Source of the DNA: Mycobacterium aquaticum
GTDB lineage: Bacteria; Actinomycetota; Actinomycetes; Mycobacteriales; Mycobacteriaceae
Direction: 5' to 3'
NCBI RefSeq assembly: GCF_002086485.1
Contig: NZ_MVHF01000004.1
Span: 1-64,000, forward strand
Length of the DNA: 64,000 nucleotides
The position numbers and the translations under genes were made by a program. The notes below the pieces were generated by a model. That model was given only the letters and a program-made list of their open reading frames with translations, did not search any database and had not been told where the DNA came from. Of this stretch, positions 51,968-58,939 are shown in pieces (within the stretch, counting starts at the first letter, position 1; every line of letters starts with the position of its first letter).

Positions 51968-52307
51968 ACTCGACCTCGATGAACTCGAAAACGCAACCCG
52001 CGGACTGGTGTACATGTCCGACGGCACCCGGGCGAGCGAGAAGCTGGGCCGCATCGTCGACGCGCACCGACTGCTGATCGCCGAGGTGCGTCGCCTGCGC
52101 CCGGCACTCATCGAGACCGTGGAGCAGCTCGACGCGCTGCCTGACCGCAGCATCGTCCACGAGTCGCACCGCGACGTCGCATGGATGAAAGACGGTAGAT
52201 ACACGCCCAATGAACCGTGGTGGGCGACTGGGGCCGAAGTCGAGGAACCGGCGACCGCCATCGTGCTGCCCGTGCGCGTGCTCTACACACCGGAGCTTGA
52301 CAGGTGA
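51960..52307 (+). CDS. phage hypothetical protein
   Basis: This 115-residue protein has a helical first half (DLDELENATRGLVYMSDGTR...RLLIAEVRRLRPALIETVEQ) and a beta-rich end. No family recognised. Overlaps both neighbours. Confidence 0.65.
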   Translation: MSELDLDELENATRGLVYMSDGTRASEKLGRIVDAHRLLIAEVRRLRPALIETVEQLDALPDRSIVHESHRDVAWMKDGRYTPNEPWWATGAEVEEPATAIVLPVRVLYTPELDR

Positions 52308-53263
52308 GCGCCTCGAGCGACCTGCTCGCTCAGCTCGAGCGGCACTACATCAAACCCTCGGCGCCGATGCCTGGCGGCGTGTTCCTCCCCGAAGTCGGGC
52401 AGAACGGCGGATGGGGCAACGGCAGCCGCTGCGACGCCATCTACGTCGGATTCACCAGCAGCAGCGGCCGAATCCTCATCGGCCACGAACTCAAGATCAG
52501 CCGCAGCGACTGGCTCAACGAACTGAACAAGCCCGGCAAGGCCGACGCCTGGGCCGACGAATGCCACGAATGGTGGCTCGTCGTCAACGATCCCGCGATT
52601 GTGCACGACAGCGAACTACCCGCCGGGTGGGGCCTCATGAGCCCGTCGCCGCGGTCGAAGAACCGCATGCAGGTCCACACCCAGGCCCACCGCAAGGACC
52701 CCCGCGTGCACCGGCCGGCGTGGAATGCGGTGCGCAGCATCATGGCCCGCCAGGACACACTGCGCGCCCAGGCCGCCGAGGCCTTGCGCCGCGACGCCCG
52801 CGAGGACGCGCGCCGCGACTTCGACAAGCAGGTGCAGGCTGCCGTCGACCGCCGCGTGGCCGCCGGTGGCCTGCACGACGCCGCCCAGATCCGCGAGCGC
52901 CTCGCCCAGGTCGAACAGGCACTTGGCGCCAAGATCGATTTCACCGCCGGCGCGACTGATCGGTCGTCGGGTCGGTACGGGTGGAGCGGCGAGGTCACGC
53001 TCGCGCAGATCCGCGAGATCGCCGCAGCGGTCCGGGCGTTCGGCGACGTGCAGCGCGCGGTGTCGGCGCTGACCGACCGGTGGGCCAACCCCGTCAAGAA
53101 CACGCAGGGCGCACTCGACCGGCTCGGCGCGGCGCTCACCGAACTCGGCAAGGCCGGCCGCCCAGCGAAACCACCACGGCCAGCACCAGGCTCGGCAGCT
53201 GCGGAGTCTCCACCCGCGGGTGCCCGGCCGTCATCGGACCTGTTCGACGAGATCCCGCTATGA
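52304..53263 (+). CDS. PD-(D/E)XK nuclease-like (MmcB-type) phage protein
   Basis: This 319-residue protein has an N-terminal domain with D44 (SRCDAIYVGF) and E62-x-K64 (GHELKISRSDW), followed by a Trp/His-rich strand (CHEWWLVVND). This is the D...E-x-K arrangement of PD-(D/E)XK nucleases, as in MmcB-type DNA-repair proteins. Residues about 150-270 are charged helices, and a Pro/Ala tail ends SSDLFDEIPL. It may cut DNA during phage replication or attack host DNA. Catalytic function is inferred from spacing only. Confidence 0.6.
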   Translation: MSASSDLLAQLERHYIKPSAPMPGGVFLPEVGQNGGWGNGSRCDAIYVGFTSSSGRILIGHELKISRSDWLNELNKPGKADAWADECHEWWLVVNDPAIVHDSELPAGWGLMSPSPRSKNRMQVHTQAHRKDPRVHRPAWNAVRSIMARQDTLRAQAAEALRRDAREDARRDFDKQVQAAVDRRVAAGGLHDAAQIRERLAQVEQALGAKIDFTAGATDRSSGRYGWSGEVTLAQIREIAAAVRAFGDVQRAVSALTDRWANPVKNTQGALDRLGAALTELGKAGRPAKPPRPAPGSAAAESPPAGARPSSDLFDEIPL

Positions 53264-53550
53264 GCTCCGCGCCCGCGCAGCCCGACGATGCCGGCGAGCC
53301 GTGCCCGACGCCGGAGAAGCGCACCTACCGGTCGAAAGCCAAAGCCAACCGCTACCAACGCCGTCGTCGGCCACCCGCCGGGGAGAAGAAAGACCGGCTC
53401 TACCCCTACCTGTGCCCCTGCGGCGAGCACTGGCACCTCACCCACCAATCACCCGCGCAGCAGGCGCGTATCGCTGCCCGCATCGCCGCGCAAGCAGCAG
53501 CCGCAGCCGCTGCCCAGGCCGCACGAGACGAGGAGCGCGAAGCCTCATGA
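53260..53550 (+). CDS. phage hypothetical protein, basic with Ala-rich tail
   Basis: This 96-residue protein has a basic centre (TYRSKAKANRYQRRRRPPAG), a small YLCPCGEHWHLTH metal-like motif and a long Ala/Gln helix. Proteins of this form often sit next to phage DnaN or endonuclease genes; function unknown. Confidence 0.62.
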   Translation: MSSAPAQPDDAGEPCPTPEKRTYRSKAKANRYQRRRRPPAGEKKDRLYPYLCPCGEHWHLTHQSPAQQARIAARIAAQAAAAAAAQAARDEEREAS

Positions 53551-53825
53551 CCACCACCGACCCGACATGGCGCGCCCGCGCCGGATGCCGCGATGAAGAC
53601 CCAGAGCTGTTCTTCCCCAACGAAGCCGACGACGCCACCCGGGCCCGCGCCAAGGCCATCTGCGCCACCTGCCCCGTCGCCTTCCAATGCCTCGCCGACG
53701 CCAACGCCCGACGCGAACGCCACGGCATCTGGGGCGGATTCGAACGCACCGACAAGGGCCGCGCCCAACGACCAGTCGGCCGACCACCCAACGGGGGCCA
53801 CCGCATCAGGAGTGGCGCCCAATGA
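53547..53825 (+). CDS. phage WhiB-family regulator
   Basis: This 92-residue protein has four WhiB cysteines C14, C39, C42 and C48 (AGCRDEDPELFFP; AICATCPVAFQC) and the turn GIWGG. WhiB proteins hold a [4Fe-4S] cluster and act with the primary sigma factor. Phage WhiB of TM4 interferes with host septation and gives superinfection exclusion, so a host-takeover role is plausible. Its ATG overlaps the previous stop. Confidence 0.9.
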   Translation: MTTTDPTWRARAGCRDEDPELFFPNEADDATRARAKAICATCPVAFQCLADANARRERHGIWGGFERTDKGRAQRPVGRPPNGGHRIRSGAQ

Positions 53826-53989
53826 GCGACCCGAAGATCCGCCTGCTGTTCACCCGCGCCCAACTCATCGCCATGAAACGCTGCGCCGACTGCGGATGGC
53901 ACCCACCAACACAGGGCCACCATCCCGACTGTCCCACAAAGGAACCCGAGCCTGCACCAGTCGGCTCTACCGTCCAACCCCGACCATGA
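53822..53989 (+). CDS. small phage zinc-finger-like protein
   Basis: This 55-residue protein has CADCGWHPPTQGHHPDC, a C-x2-C...H-x3-C pattern. ATGA overlaps at both ends. Function unknown. Confidence 0.65.
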   Translation: MSDPKIRLLFTRAQLIAMKRCADCGWHPPTQGHHPDCPTKEPEPAPVGSTVQPRP

Positions 53990-54210
53990 GCCGCCAAGCC
54001 CCACCAGGAGCCGAAACGATGACGGAACGTCGCTGGGCGACCGAAGGCGAAGCCTCAGACCACGCACGCGTCAGCGGAAACACGTTGCGCCGCTGGCGCG
54101 CCCAAGGCCGCATCACCGGCTACAAAGTCGGTCGCACCGTCCGCTACGACCTCAACGAAATCGACGCCATGCTCACCGCCACCACCACCGCAGAGGCAGC
54201 AGCACAGTGA
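53986..54210 (+). CDS. excisionase-type MerR-like HTH protein
   Basis: This protein of about 74 residues has an HTH_17-type fold (DHARVSGNTLRRWRAQGRIT, then GYKVGRTVRYDLNEIDAML). ATG at 53986 overlaps the previous stop; ATG at 54019 has AGGAG upstream and is an equal candidate. It is a second Xis-like protein in this prophage, next to the replication gene, so perhaps a replication or transcription regulator. Confidence 0.7.
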   Translation: MSRQAPPGAETMTERRWATEGEASDHARVSGNTLRRWRAQGRITGYKVGRTVRYDLNEIDAMLTATTTAEAAAQ

Positions 54211-55388
54211 CCACCCGCGAATACGCCAAAAACCTGTTCTCCCAGTGGTCCGACGAAGATTTCTGCGACCAACCCATCTTCGACAAGCTGTTCTTCCAGG
54301 TGCTCAACGGGCAGCGTGCCGTCAACGCGGCCGGCATCCAGCCCATCAACTTCACCCGCTGGCGCAAGGCCATGCGCGACGGCGACCGGCTCCCGGCCGT
54401 CGAGGACCTGCAGGCCGCACTCGTGCGGATGGAGCGCCGCGGCTACGTCTTCACCGACGAGGACGCGGGGGAGGTGTTGATCAGGTCGAGGATCCGCCGC
54501 GACGAACTCGATAAGCAGCCCACCATGTTCCTCGCCGCCCTGCGGATCTTGGCTGTGATCGACTCCCCGAAGTTCGCTGCCGTGCTGGCCACCGAGTTGA
54601 ACCGGATGGACGTGCCGGACGTCAAGGGCGACAAGGACTATGCGAAGCGCCTCCGGGACTCGCTCAACCAGACGTACGTCACGGCCCGAACGCACCTGAA
54701 AACCCTGGCCGACGGTTACCCGCAGCCGTTCCCTGAGCCGTTCGAGGGAGTCACCCCGGGACCCTCCCACGGACCCTCCACGAGACCCTCCCCGGGAGGG
54801 TCTGCGGGACCCTCCCCGCGACCTGGGGAAACAGGACCCACCCCGGGACCCTCCCCGAGACCCACCCAGGGACCCTCGGGTTCTGGTTCAGGTTCAGGTT
54901 CACTCACCTCCCTAGGTGGTTACGTTGGGGAACGCGCGCGAGCAGCCGAAACCGCCGACACCGAGCCCAACGGCCCCCGCAACGACCCCCCAATAGCCGC
55001 AGCACCACCGGACGACACCGACGACCCCGAGCCGCCTCGCCGCTGCAAAACCCACCGCGCACTCCCCGCAGACGCCGAAATCCCCGACTGCCCCCACTGC
55101 GGACACTTCCGCAAGGCCCACGAGCGCTGGACCGAACGCCATCGCACCGCCCACGCGCAAGCACAGTCCGCCGCCGCCCACGCACGAGCCGCACTCATCG
55201 CCGAAGCCATCCACGCCTGTGACCTATGCGACCCAGACGGCTACGTCCACGGCAGCACCCACATCGTCTGCAACCACAACCCCGCCCAAGCCGACACCAA
55301 CGCCCGCGGCATGGCAGCCGTCCGCGCCGCCCTCACAACCCGAACCACCACCACCGACCCAGCCGAGGAAGCACAGGCCGATGCGTGA
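54207..55388 (+). CDS. probable phage replisome organiser / initiator protein
   Basis: This 393-residue protein has an N-terminal helical domain (about 1-175) resembling actinobacterial phage-type replication or DnaD-like proteins (RRGYVFTDEDAGEVLIRSRI, then KQPTMFLAALRILAVIDSPK). A Gly/Pro/Ser linker (about 184-235) is built of four-residue repeats such as GPSP and encoded by a 12-bp tandem repeat array. The C-terminal zinc-like region has CPHCGHFRKAHERW and CDLCDPDGY. The last module recurs in the next gene. The initiator role is inferred from position and domain style; no ATPase motif is present. Confidence 0.55.
   Translation: MTTREYAKNLFSQWSDEDFCDQPIFDKLFFQVLNGQRAVNAAGIQPINFTRWRKAMRDGDRLPAVEDLQAALVRMERRGYVFTDEDAGEVLIRSRIRRDELDKQPTMFLAALRILAVIDSPKFAAVLATELNRMDVPDVKGDKDYAKRLRDSLNQTYVTARTHLKTLADGYPQPFPEPFEGVTPGPSHGPSTRPSPGGSAGPSPRPGETGPTPGPSPRPTQGPSGSGSGSGSLTSLGGYVGERARAAETADTEPNGPRNDPPIAAAPPDDTDDPEPPRRCKTHRALPADAEIPDCPHCGHFRKAHERWTERHRTAHAQAQSAAAHARAALIAEAIHACDLCDPDGYVHGSTHIVCNHNPAQADTNARGMAAVRAALTTRTTTTDPAEEAQADA
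54758..54880 (+). repeat. tandem 12-bp repeat array (iteron-like) inside replication gene
   Basis: Units with consensus GGGACCCTCCCC start at 54758, 54770, 54782, 54806, 54833, 54845, 54857 and 54869. Degenerate units lie at 54794 (inverted, GGGAGGGTCT) and 54818, and there is one 3-bp insertion. Spacing is 12 bp throughout, and the last copies are followed by three GGTTCA units. It may be an origin with iterons inside the initiator gene, or just a repetitive linker. Confidence 0.8.
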
Positions 55389-55716
55389 CCCCTACGACCC
55401 CCACGCCGACGAACGCCAAGCCACCGGCCCCACCGCCGACCAAATCTGGGCATCCGAACAAAACCGCCGACGCCACGCCGACCGCCTCCACGCCATCGCC
55501 AACTGCCCGCTCTGCGACACCGACGGCTACCGAGACACCCACGTCTGCGACCACACCGACCACCGCGCCGCAGCACGACGAGGCATGGCCCAAATCCGAG
55601 CCGCCCTCAACCGTGACGAAACGCGTGACGAAACACCCCCGCCAGGCACAACCACACCAGAAACCCCCCAAACGCAGCCCCACGGCCACGCTGGGCCTCA
55701 AAAAACACGCCTGTAA
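55381..55716 (+). CDS. phage protein with duplicated CxxCDxDGY zinc-like module
   Basis: This 111-residue protein contains CPLCDTDGY, HVCDH and RGMAQIRAAL in the same order and spacing as CDLCDPDGY, IVCNH and RGMAAVRAAL at the C-terminus of the preceding protein. The two genes probably share this module by duplication. Pro/Thr-rich tail. The ATG overlaps the end of the preceding gene by 8 bp. Function unknown; likely metal and DNA binding. Confidence 0.68.
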   Translation: MRDPYDPHADERQATGPTADQIWASEQNRRRHADRLHAIANCPLCDTDGYRDTHVCDHTDHRAAARRGMAQIRAALNRDETRDETPPPGTTTPETPQTQPHGHAGPQKTRL

Positions 55717-55800
55717 TTCATCCCCGACGCCCAAAAACCGCACAAACCAAACCGGACCACAGTCCACCAACCAGCACCCACCCAACAGAAAATCCACACC

Positions 55801-56274
55801 ATGCCCCCAGTCATGAACCGCAAAGCCAGCAACAAACGCTGCGAACAAGCCTGGGAACTGCGCTGCTCCGGACGAACCTGGAGCGAGGTCGCACGCGAGG
55901 TCGGCTACAACTCGCCCCAGGCCGCACTCAAGGCCGTCAAGAGCTGGCTGGAGAAGAACCCGCCCGACGAGCTCGAGACGATGCGGCGGGCGTCGGGCGA
56001 CATGCTGACCCGCGGCATCGACAAGCTGTTCAAGGCCATGGAGGTCGCCGAGCAGCGAGGCGAACTACGGACGTTGGCCGAGCTGGTCAAGGTGGCGTTC
56101 GACGGCATCGACAAGCGCGCGAAGCTGCGGGGCGAGTGGGTTGCGGTTCCGACGCAGGTTGACGTGACGGTGACGCAGACGATGACCGAGATCCTGACCG
56201 ACACCCGCGCTCGGCTGCTCGATGCGATCGACGCCGAGGTGGTCGAACTGCCGGCCGAACGGAGCGAAGCATGA
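55801..56274 (+). CDS. candidate terminase small subunit / HTH protein
   Basis: This 157-residue protein has an N-terminal HTH (CEQAWELRCSGRTWSEVARE, then VGYNSPQAALKAVKSWLEK) and a helical oligomerisation-like region with Leu/Ala heptads. The length and HTH-plus-helix build fit small terminase subunits, but the large terminase lies 2.9 kb downstream, which is further than usual. ATG at 55801 or 55813. It follows an 84-bp non-coding gap, so may begin a new transcript. Confidence 0.45.
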   Translation: MPPVMNRKASNKRCEQAWELRCSGRTWSEVAREVGYNSPQAALKAVKSWLEKNPPDELETMRRASGDMLTRGIDKLFKAMEVAEQRGELRTLAELVKVAFDGIDKRAKLRGEWVAVPTQVDVTVTQTMTEILTDTRARLLDAIDAEVVELPAERSEA

Positions 56275-56690
56275 CCACTACCGAGCAAATGAAGGCTGCC
56301 GCGAAGGCCGCGAAAAAGGCCGGCGTGGACGCGGCGATGTCGCTGGCCGAGGACATCGCTACGGGCCGGCTCGACCCCGCCGCGCTCGACGCCGCAGCGG
56401 CCGCTGAGGCTCGGGCACTGTTCGCACGCGTCGAGGGCCCCGACGATCCGCTGTGGGAGCTGCATGTGGACGTGGCGCGCCAGGTGCTCGCTGTCGGTGG
56501 TGGCATCCCGGCCGGTGAGCTTGCGGAGTGGCTGGCGGTCACCAGGGCGGCCGAAGGCGTCGAGGCTGAGCCGGACGCCGACGCGGGGGACTGGACGGCG
56601 GAGGCGTGCGACGAGGTACTGGCCTGGCCGGATAGTGGTGTCGCAAAACTAAAGCAAAGCGACAGCACTGAGGACACGCCCGACCCCTAG
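56271..56690 (+). CDS. phage hypothetical acidic Ala-rich protein
   Basis: This 139-residue protein is helical with many Ala/Glu/Asp residues (KAAAKAAKKAGVDAAMSLAE, AEWLAVTRAAEGVEAEPDAD). ATGA overlap with the previous gene. No family recognised. Its 3' end contains one of the CGCAAAAC boxes of the array that follows. Confidence 0.62.
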   Translation: MTTTEQMKAAAKAAKKAGVDAAMSLAEDIATGRLDPAALDAAAAAEARALFARVEGPDDPLWELHVDVARQVLAVGGGIPAGELAEWLAVTRAAEGVEAEPDADAGDWTAEACDEVLAWPDSGVAKLKQSDSTEDTPDP

Positions 56691-56770
56691 CGTTTCCGCA
56701 GGATGGAGTTACGCAAAAGTCGCCGCAAAACTGGATAAGCAATATTGCGTTTTGCGATACTTTTGCGATA
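56641..56770. promoter_or_regulatory. array of CGCAAAA-type boxes upstream of recombinase operon
   Basis: Boxes occur at 56642-56649 (CGCAAAAC, plus), 56713-56721 (CGCAAAAGT, plus), 56725-56732 (CGCAAAAC, plus), 56750-56757 (GTTTTGCG, minus) and 56760-56768 (ACTTTTGCG, minus). The middle two and last two form an inverted pair of composite sites around an AT-rich centre (ATAAGCAATATT). It lies directly before the GTG of a small gene and the serine recombinase. Likely an operator or a recombination site. Confidence 0.65.
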
Positions 56771-56780
56771 GTCTCTAGTC

Positions 56781-57014
56781 GTGACCAAGACCCGCCCCCA
56801 GACCACCACCGACGAAGTCATCGCCGCCATCACCGCGGCCGGCCTCGACTACCACGACTTCAAGTGCGAGTACGCCGCCAAGCTCACCGCTCACTATCCG
56901 GTGTGGGTCGCCATCGCCGAGATGGCACGCACCGACGCCGCCAGCATCGCGGCCTGGAAGATCAGCGGCCGCCCCGACCCGTACACCACCGCGGTATGGC
57001 TCGGGGCCGCTTGA
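56781..57014 (+). CDS. small phage protein upstream of recombinase
   Basis: This 77-residue protein (MTKTRPQTTTDEVIAAITAA...AEMARTDAASIAAWKISG) is helical. GTG start lies 13 bp after the box array, probably on a leaderless or short-leader mRNA. Its stop overlaps the recombinase ATG (TGATG). Function unknown; it could be an accessory factor for the recombinase. Confidence 0.62.
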   Translation: MTKTRPQTTTDEVIAAITAAGLDYHDFKCEYAAKLTAHYPVWVAIAEMARTDAASIAAWKISGRPDPYTTAVWLGAA

Positions 57015-57610
57015 TGTCGGGCGCGCTGCTCGGGTACGCCCGTGTGTCGACAGGTCACCAGTCCCTCGACCAGCAGGCCGACGCGCTCGCGGCGGCCGGC
57101 GTCGACGCTGATCGGGTCTACAGCGACAAACTCACCGGCACGTCGACCCGCGATGAACGACCCGGCCTGGCCGCCCTGCTGGACTACGCCCGGGAGGGCG
57201 ACACCATCGTGGTCGTTGGCATCGACCGCCTGGGCCGCAACGCCGCCGAGGTGATGCTGACCATCCGGGATCTCGGGCAGCGGGGCATCGTGCTGCGCAG
57301 TCTGCGTGAGGGCATCGACACCTCGAACGCGACAGGCCGCATGATCGCCGGGGTGCTGGCGTCGCTGGCCGAGTTGGAGTTGGAGCTGGGCCGGGAGCGG
57401 CGTGCCGCTGCTCGGGAGGCGCGGCGGTCGCGTGGGCAGCCGATCGGCCGACCGCGGGCGCTCACTGACGCGCAGGTGGAGCAGGTGTTGAAGCTGCACG
57501 CTGCGGGGGAGCAGGTCGCGGATATCGCGAAGTCGTTCCGCGTGGGGCGTGACACGGTGTATCGAGTGATCCGCGCAGCAGCGGACGAATCAGAGTCGGA
57601 GGGTATGTGA
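57014..57610 (+). CDS. serine recombinase (resolvase/invertase type)
   Basis: This 198-residue protein has the small serine recombinase layout. The catalytic S12 lies in GYARVSTGHQSLDQQ, with GTSTRDERPGLAALLDYARE, VVGIDRLGRNAAEVM and the E-helix (NATGRMIAGVLASLAELELE). A C-terminal HTH (QVADIAKSFRVGRDTVYRVI) completes it, of Hin/Gin or Tn3-resolvase length. The prophage already has a tyrosine integrase, so this enzyme probably inverts or resolves a DNA segment. No transposase, TnpB or terminal repeats are adjacent. Confidence 0.9.
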   Translation: MSGALLGYARVSTGHQSLDQQADALAAAGVDADRVYSDKLTGTSTRDERPGLAALLDYAREGDTIVVVGIDRLGRNAAEVMLTIRDLGQRGIVLRSLREGIDTSNATGRMIAGVLASLAELELELGRERRAAAREARRSRGQPIGRPRALTDAQVEQVLKLHAAGEQVADIAKSFRVGRDTVYRVIRAAADESESEGM

Positions 57611-57828
57611 TGGGTGACGTGAACGTGACGTTCTTCGTGCGGTACGAGGTGTTGCTGGGTGACGGGGAATGGACCGCCAGAGAATTCGGCCCGGTCAGTG
57701 ACGAGTCGGCGGCGCATGCGTTCTTCGAGGACCAGGTTTACGGGACGGGGCCGCAGGTGCGGAACACGGAGATTGTGCGTCGTGAGGAGCGGGTGATCCA
57801 GGCGCAGGACGGCGCTGCCGGTGGGTGA
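57610..57828 (+). CDS. phage hypothetical protein
   Basis: This 72-residue protein (MGDVNVTFFVRYEVLLGDGE) has a beta-rich start. Starts in TGATG overlap with the recombinase stop. No family recognised. Confidence 0.6.
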   Translation: MGDVNVTFFVRYEVLLGDGEWTAREFGPVSDESAAHAFFEDQVYGTGPQVRNTEIVRREERVIQAQDGAAGG

Positions 57829-58150
57829 GCCAGCGCGGTGCCCGCGGTGCATGGCAGTGCTCGAATTGGTGGGCCCGGACGCTGCGGGTGTGGTGCGGTG
57901 CGCGGGATGCGGTGACGACGTGACGGAGTTCGTGAAAGCTCAGATGGAGTTTTACGAGGCCATCATTCAGGTTGGTCGTCGTAGGCGTCGGGCTGAGCGG
58001 TGGCGTCAGCTCCAGATCGGGGCGGTGGTGCTGGTGGTGCTGCTCGGTCTGTTTCCGGCGACGCGGCCGGTGTTGTTGCCGTTGGCCGCGTTTGGTGTGG
58101 GTGTGTGGATGGTTTCGGGGTTGTGGCGGCTGTTTACGGGGCGTCTCTGA
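57821..58150 (+). CDS. phage zinc-ribbon membrane protein
   Basis: This 109-residue protein has an N-terminal zinc ribbon (CPRCMAVLEL...VRCAGCGDD) and then two adjacent transmembrane helices (about 64-82 and 85-104, IGAVVLVVLLGLF / LLPLAAFGVGVWMVSGLW). GTG start overlaps the previous gene by 8 bp. Function unknown; possibly a membrane-linked regulator. Confidence 0.65.
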   Translation: MGEPARCPRCMAVLELVGPDAAGVVRCAGCGDDVTEFVKAQMEFYEAIIQVGRRRRRAERWRQLQIGAVVLVVLLGLFPATRPVLLPLAAFGVGVWMVSGLWRLFTGRL

Positions 58151-58163
58151 CCTGCAATCCAAT

Positions 58164-58207
58164 TTGTCTAGCGCGCTTGACTAGAAATAGTCTAGCGCGC
58201 TAGACTA
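58164..58207. promoter_or_regulatory. tandem palindromic operators of hicAB
   Basis: TAGTCTAGCGCGCTAGACTA at 58188-58207 is a perfect 20-bp palindrome ending 5 bp before the hicA ATG. A second, slightly imperfect copy (TTGTCTAGCGCGCTTGACTA) lies at 58164-58183, 24 bp away start-to-start. Two sites about two helical turns apart fit cooperative binding by the HicB HTH dimer and autoregulation. Confidence 0.8.
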
Positions 58208-58212
58208 AAGTC

Positions 58213-58434
58213 ATGATCGCACCGGCGCCCACCCGAGAAATCGTCAAGCAGCTCAAAGACGCGCGCTTCACCAAGCGTGACGGCAAGGGCAGCCACACCG
58301 TGTGGACCTGCCCGCACGGCCGCTACAGCGTCTCGGTGGACACCGGAGGTCGGACCATCAGCCCGGGCGTGCGCCGCCAGGTCAACAACGTGATCGATCG
58401 GTGCGCAACCGACTGCAAGGACGAGGAGGACTGA
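58213..58434 (+). CDS. hicA: HicA-type mRNA interferase toxin
   Basis: This 73-residue protein has the dsRBD-like HicA fold: REIVKQLKDARFTKRDGKGS, then the catalytic His in SHTVWTCP (H28), a basic strand and ISPGVRRQVN. HicA toxins cleave mRNA when not bound by HicB. The antitoxin gene follows after 2 bp. The module lies between the recombinase group and the terminase and is probably prophage cargo for stability or superinfection immunity. Confidence 0.87.
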   Translation: MIAPAPTREIVKQLKDARFTKRDGKGSHTVWTCPHGRYSVSVDTGGRTISPGVRRQVNNVIDRCATDCKDEED

Positions 58435-58436
58435 AC

Positions 58437-58850
58437 ATGCACACCTACAAGGTCAACGTCACCCGCGACGACAAGTGGTGGATGATCACCGTGCCCGAGC
58501 TCGACGGGTACGTGACCGCCGACGGTTCGATCAACCTCTCCGACACGACTCAGGCGCGCCGGCTCGCCGACGTCCCCGGCCAGGCGCTCGACTTCATCTG
58601 CACCGTGGTCGATGCCGCTCCCTCGGAAGTCGGTGTGGAGATTTCGATCAGTGTCGACGACATCGACGTGACGGCTATCGCTGACGAGGTGGCCAAGGAG
58701 CGGGAACTGGCGGAGCGGCATGCGGCCGCGGCTCAGGAATACGCCAAGACGTTGGCCCGCAGCCTCTCGGCGCACGGGGTGGCGGTGCGCGACGTCGGTG
58801 AGGTGTTAGGCGTGTCGTTTCAGCGCGCGCAGCAGTTGATCTCGGCTTAG
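58437..58850 (+). CDS. hicB: HicB-type antitoxin
   Basis: This 137-residue protein has the N-terminal HicB/DUF1902-like fold (YKVNVTRDDKWWMITVPELD, then GYVTADGSIN) and a C-terminal HTH (SLSAHGVAVRDVGEVLGVSF, ending QRAQQLISA). It neutralises HicA and presumably binds the two palindromes upstream. ATG at 58437 follows GAGGAGG. Confidence 0.83.
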   Translation: MHTYKVNVTRDDKWWMITVPELDGYVTADGSINLSDTTQARRLADVPGQALDFICTVVDAAPSEVGVEISISVDDIDVTAIADEVAKERELAERHAAAAQEYAKTLARSLSAHGVAVRDVGEVLGVSFQRAQQLISA

Positions 58851-58939
58851 ACACCGTCTTTGACGTTTGCGTCACGCAAGTGCGCGGTCGACGCTAGCGT
58901 GTGGTCGCTGCGGCAAGGTGTCGCGGCGGAGAGGGGAAC

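Noticed and set aside
54758..54900. a CRISPR array
   Set aside because: The 12-bp units are contiguous with no spacers and lie inside a coding frame.
57014..57610. an IS607-like or Tn3-like transposable element around the serine recombinase
   Set aside because: No TnpB or transposase gene, no terminal inverted repeats and no target duplication could be found; neighbouring genes overlap the recombinase as ordinary phage genes.
58861..58874. TGACG-TTTG-CGTCA as a firm promoter/operator call
   Set aside because: The palindrome is short and isolated; no -10 element at proper spacing could be identified, so it is only mentioned with the neighbouring gene.
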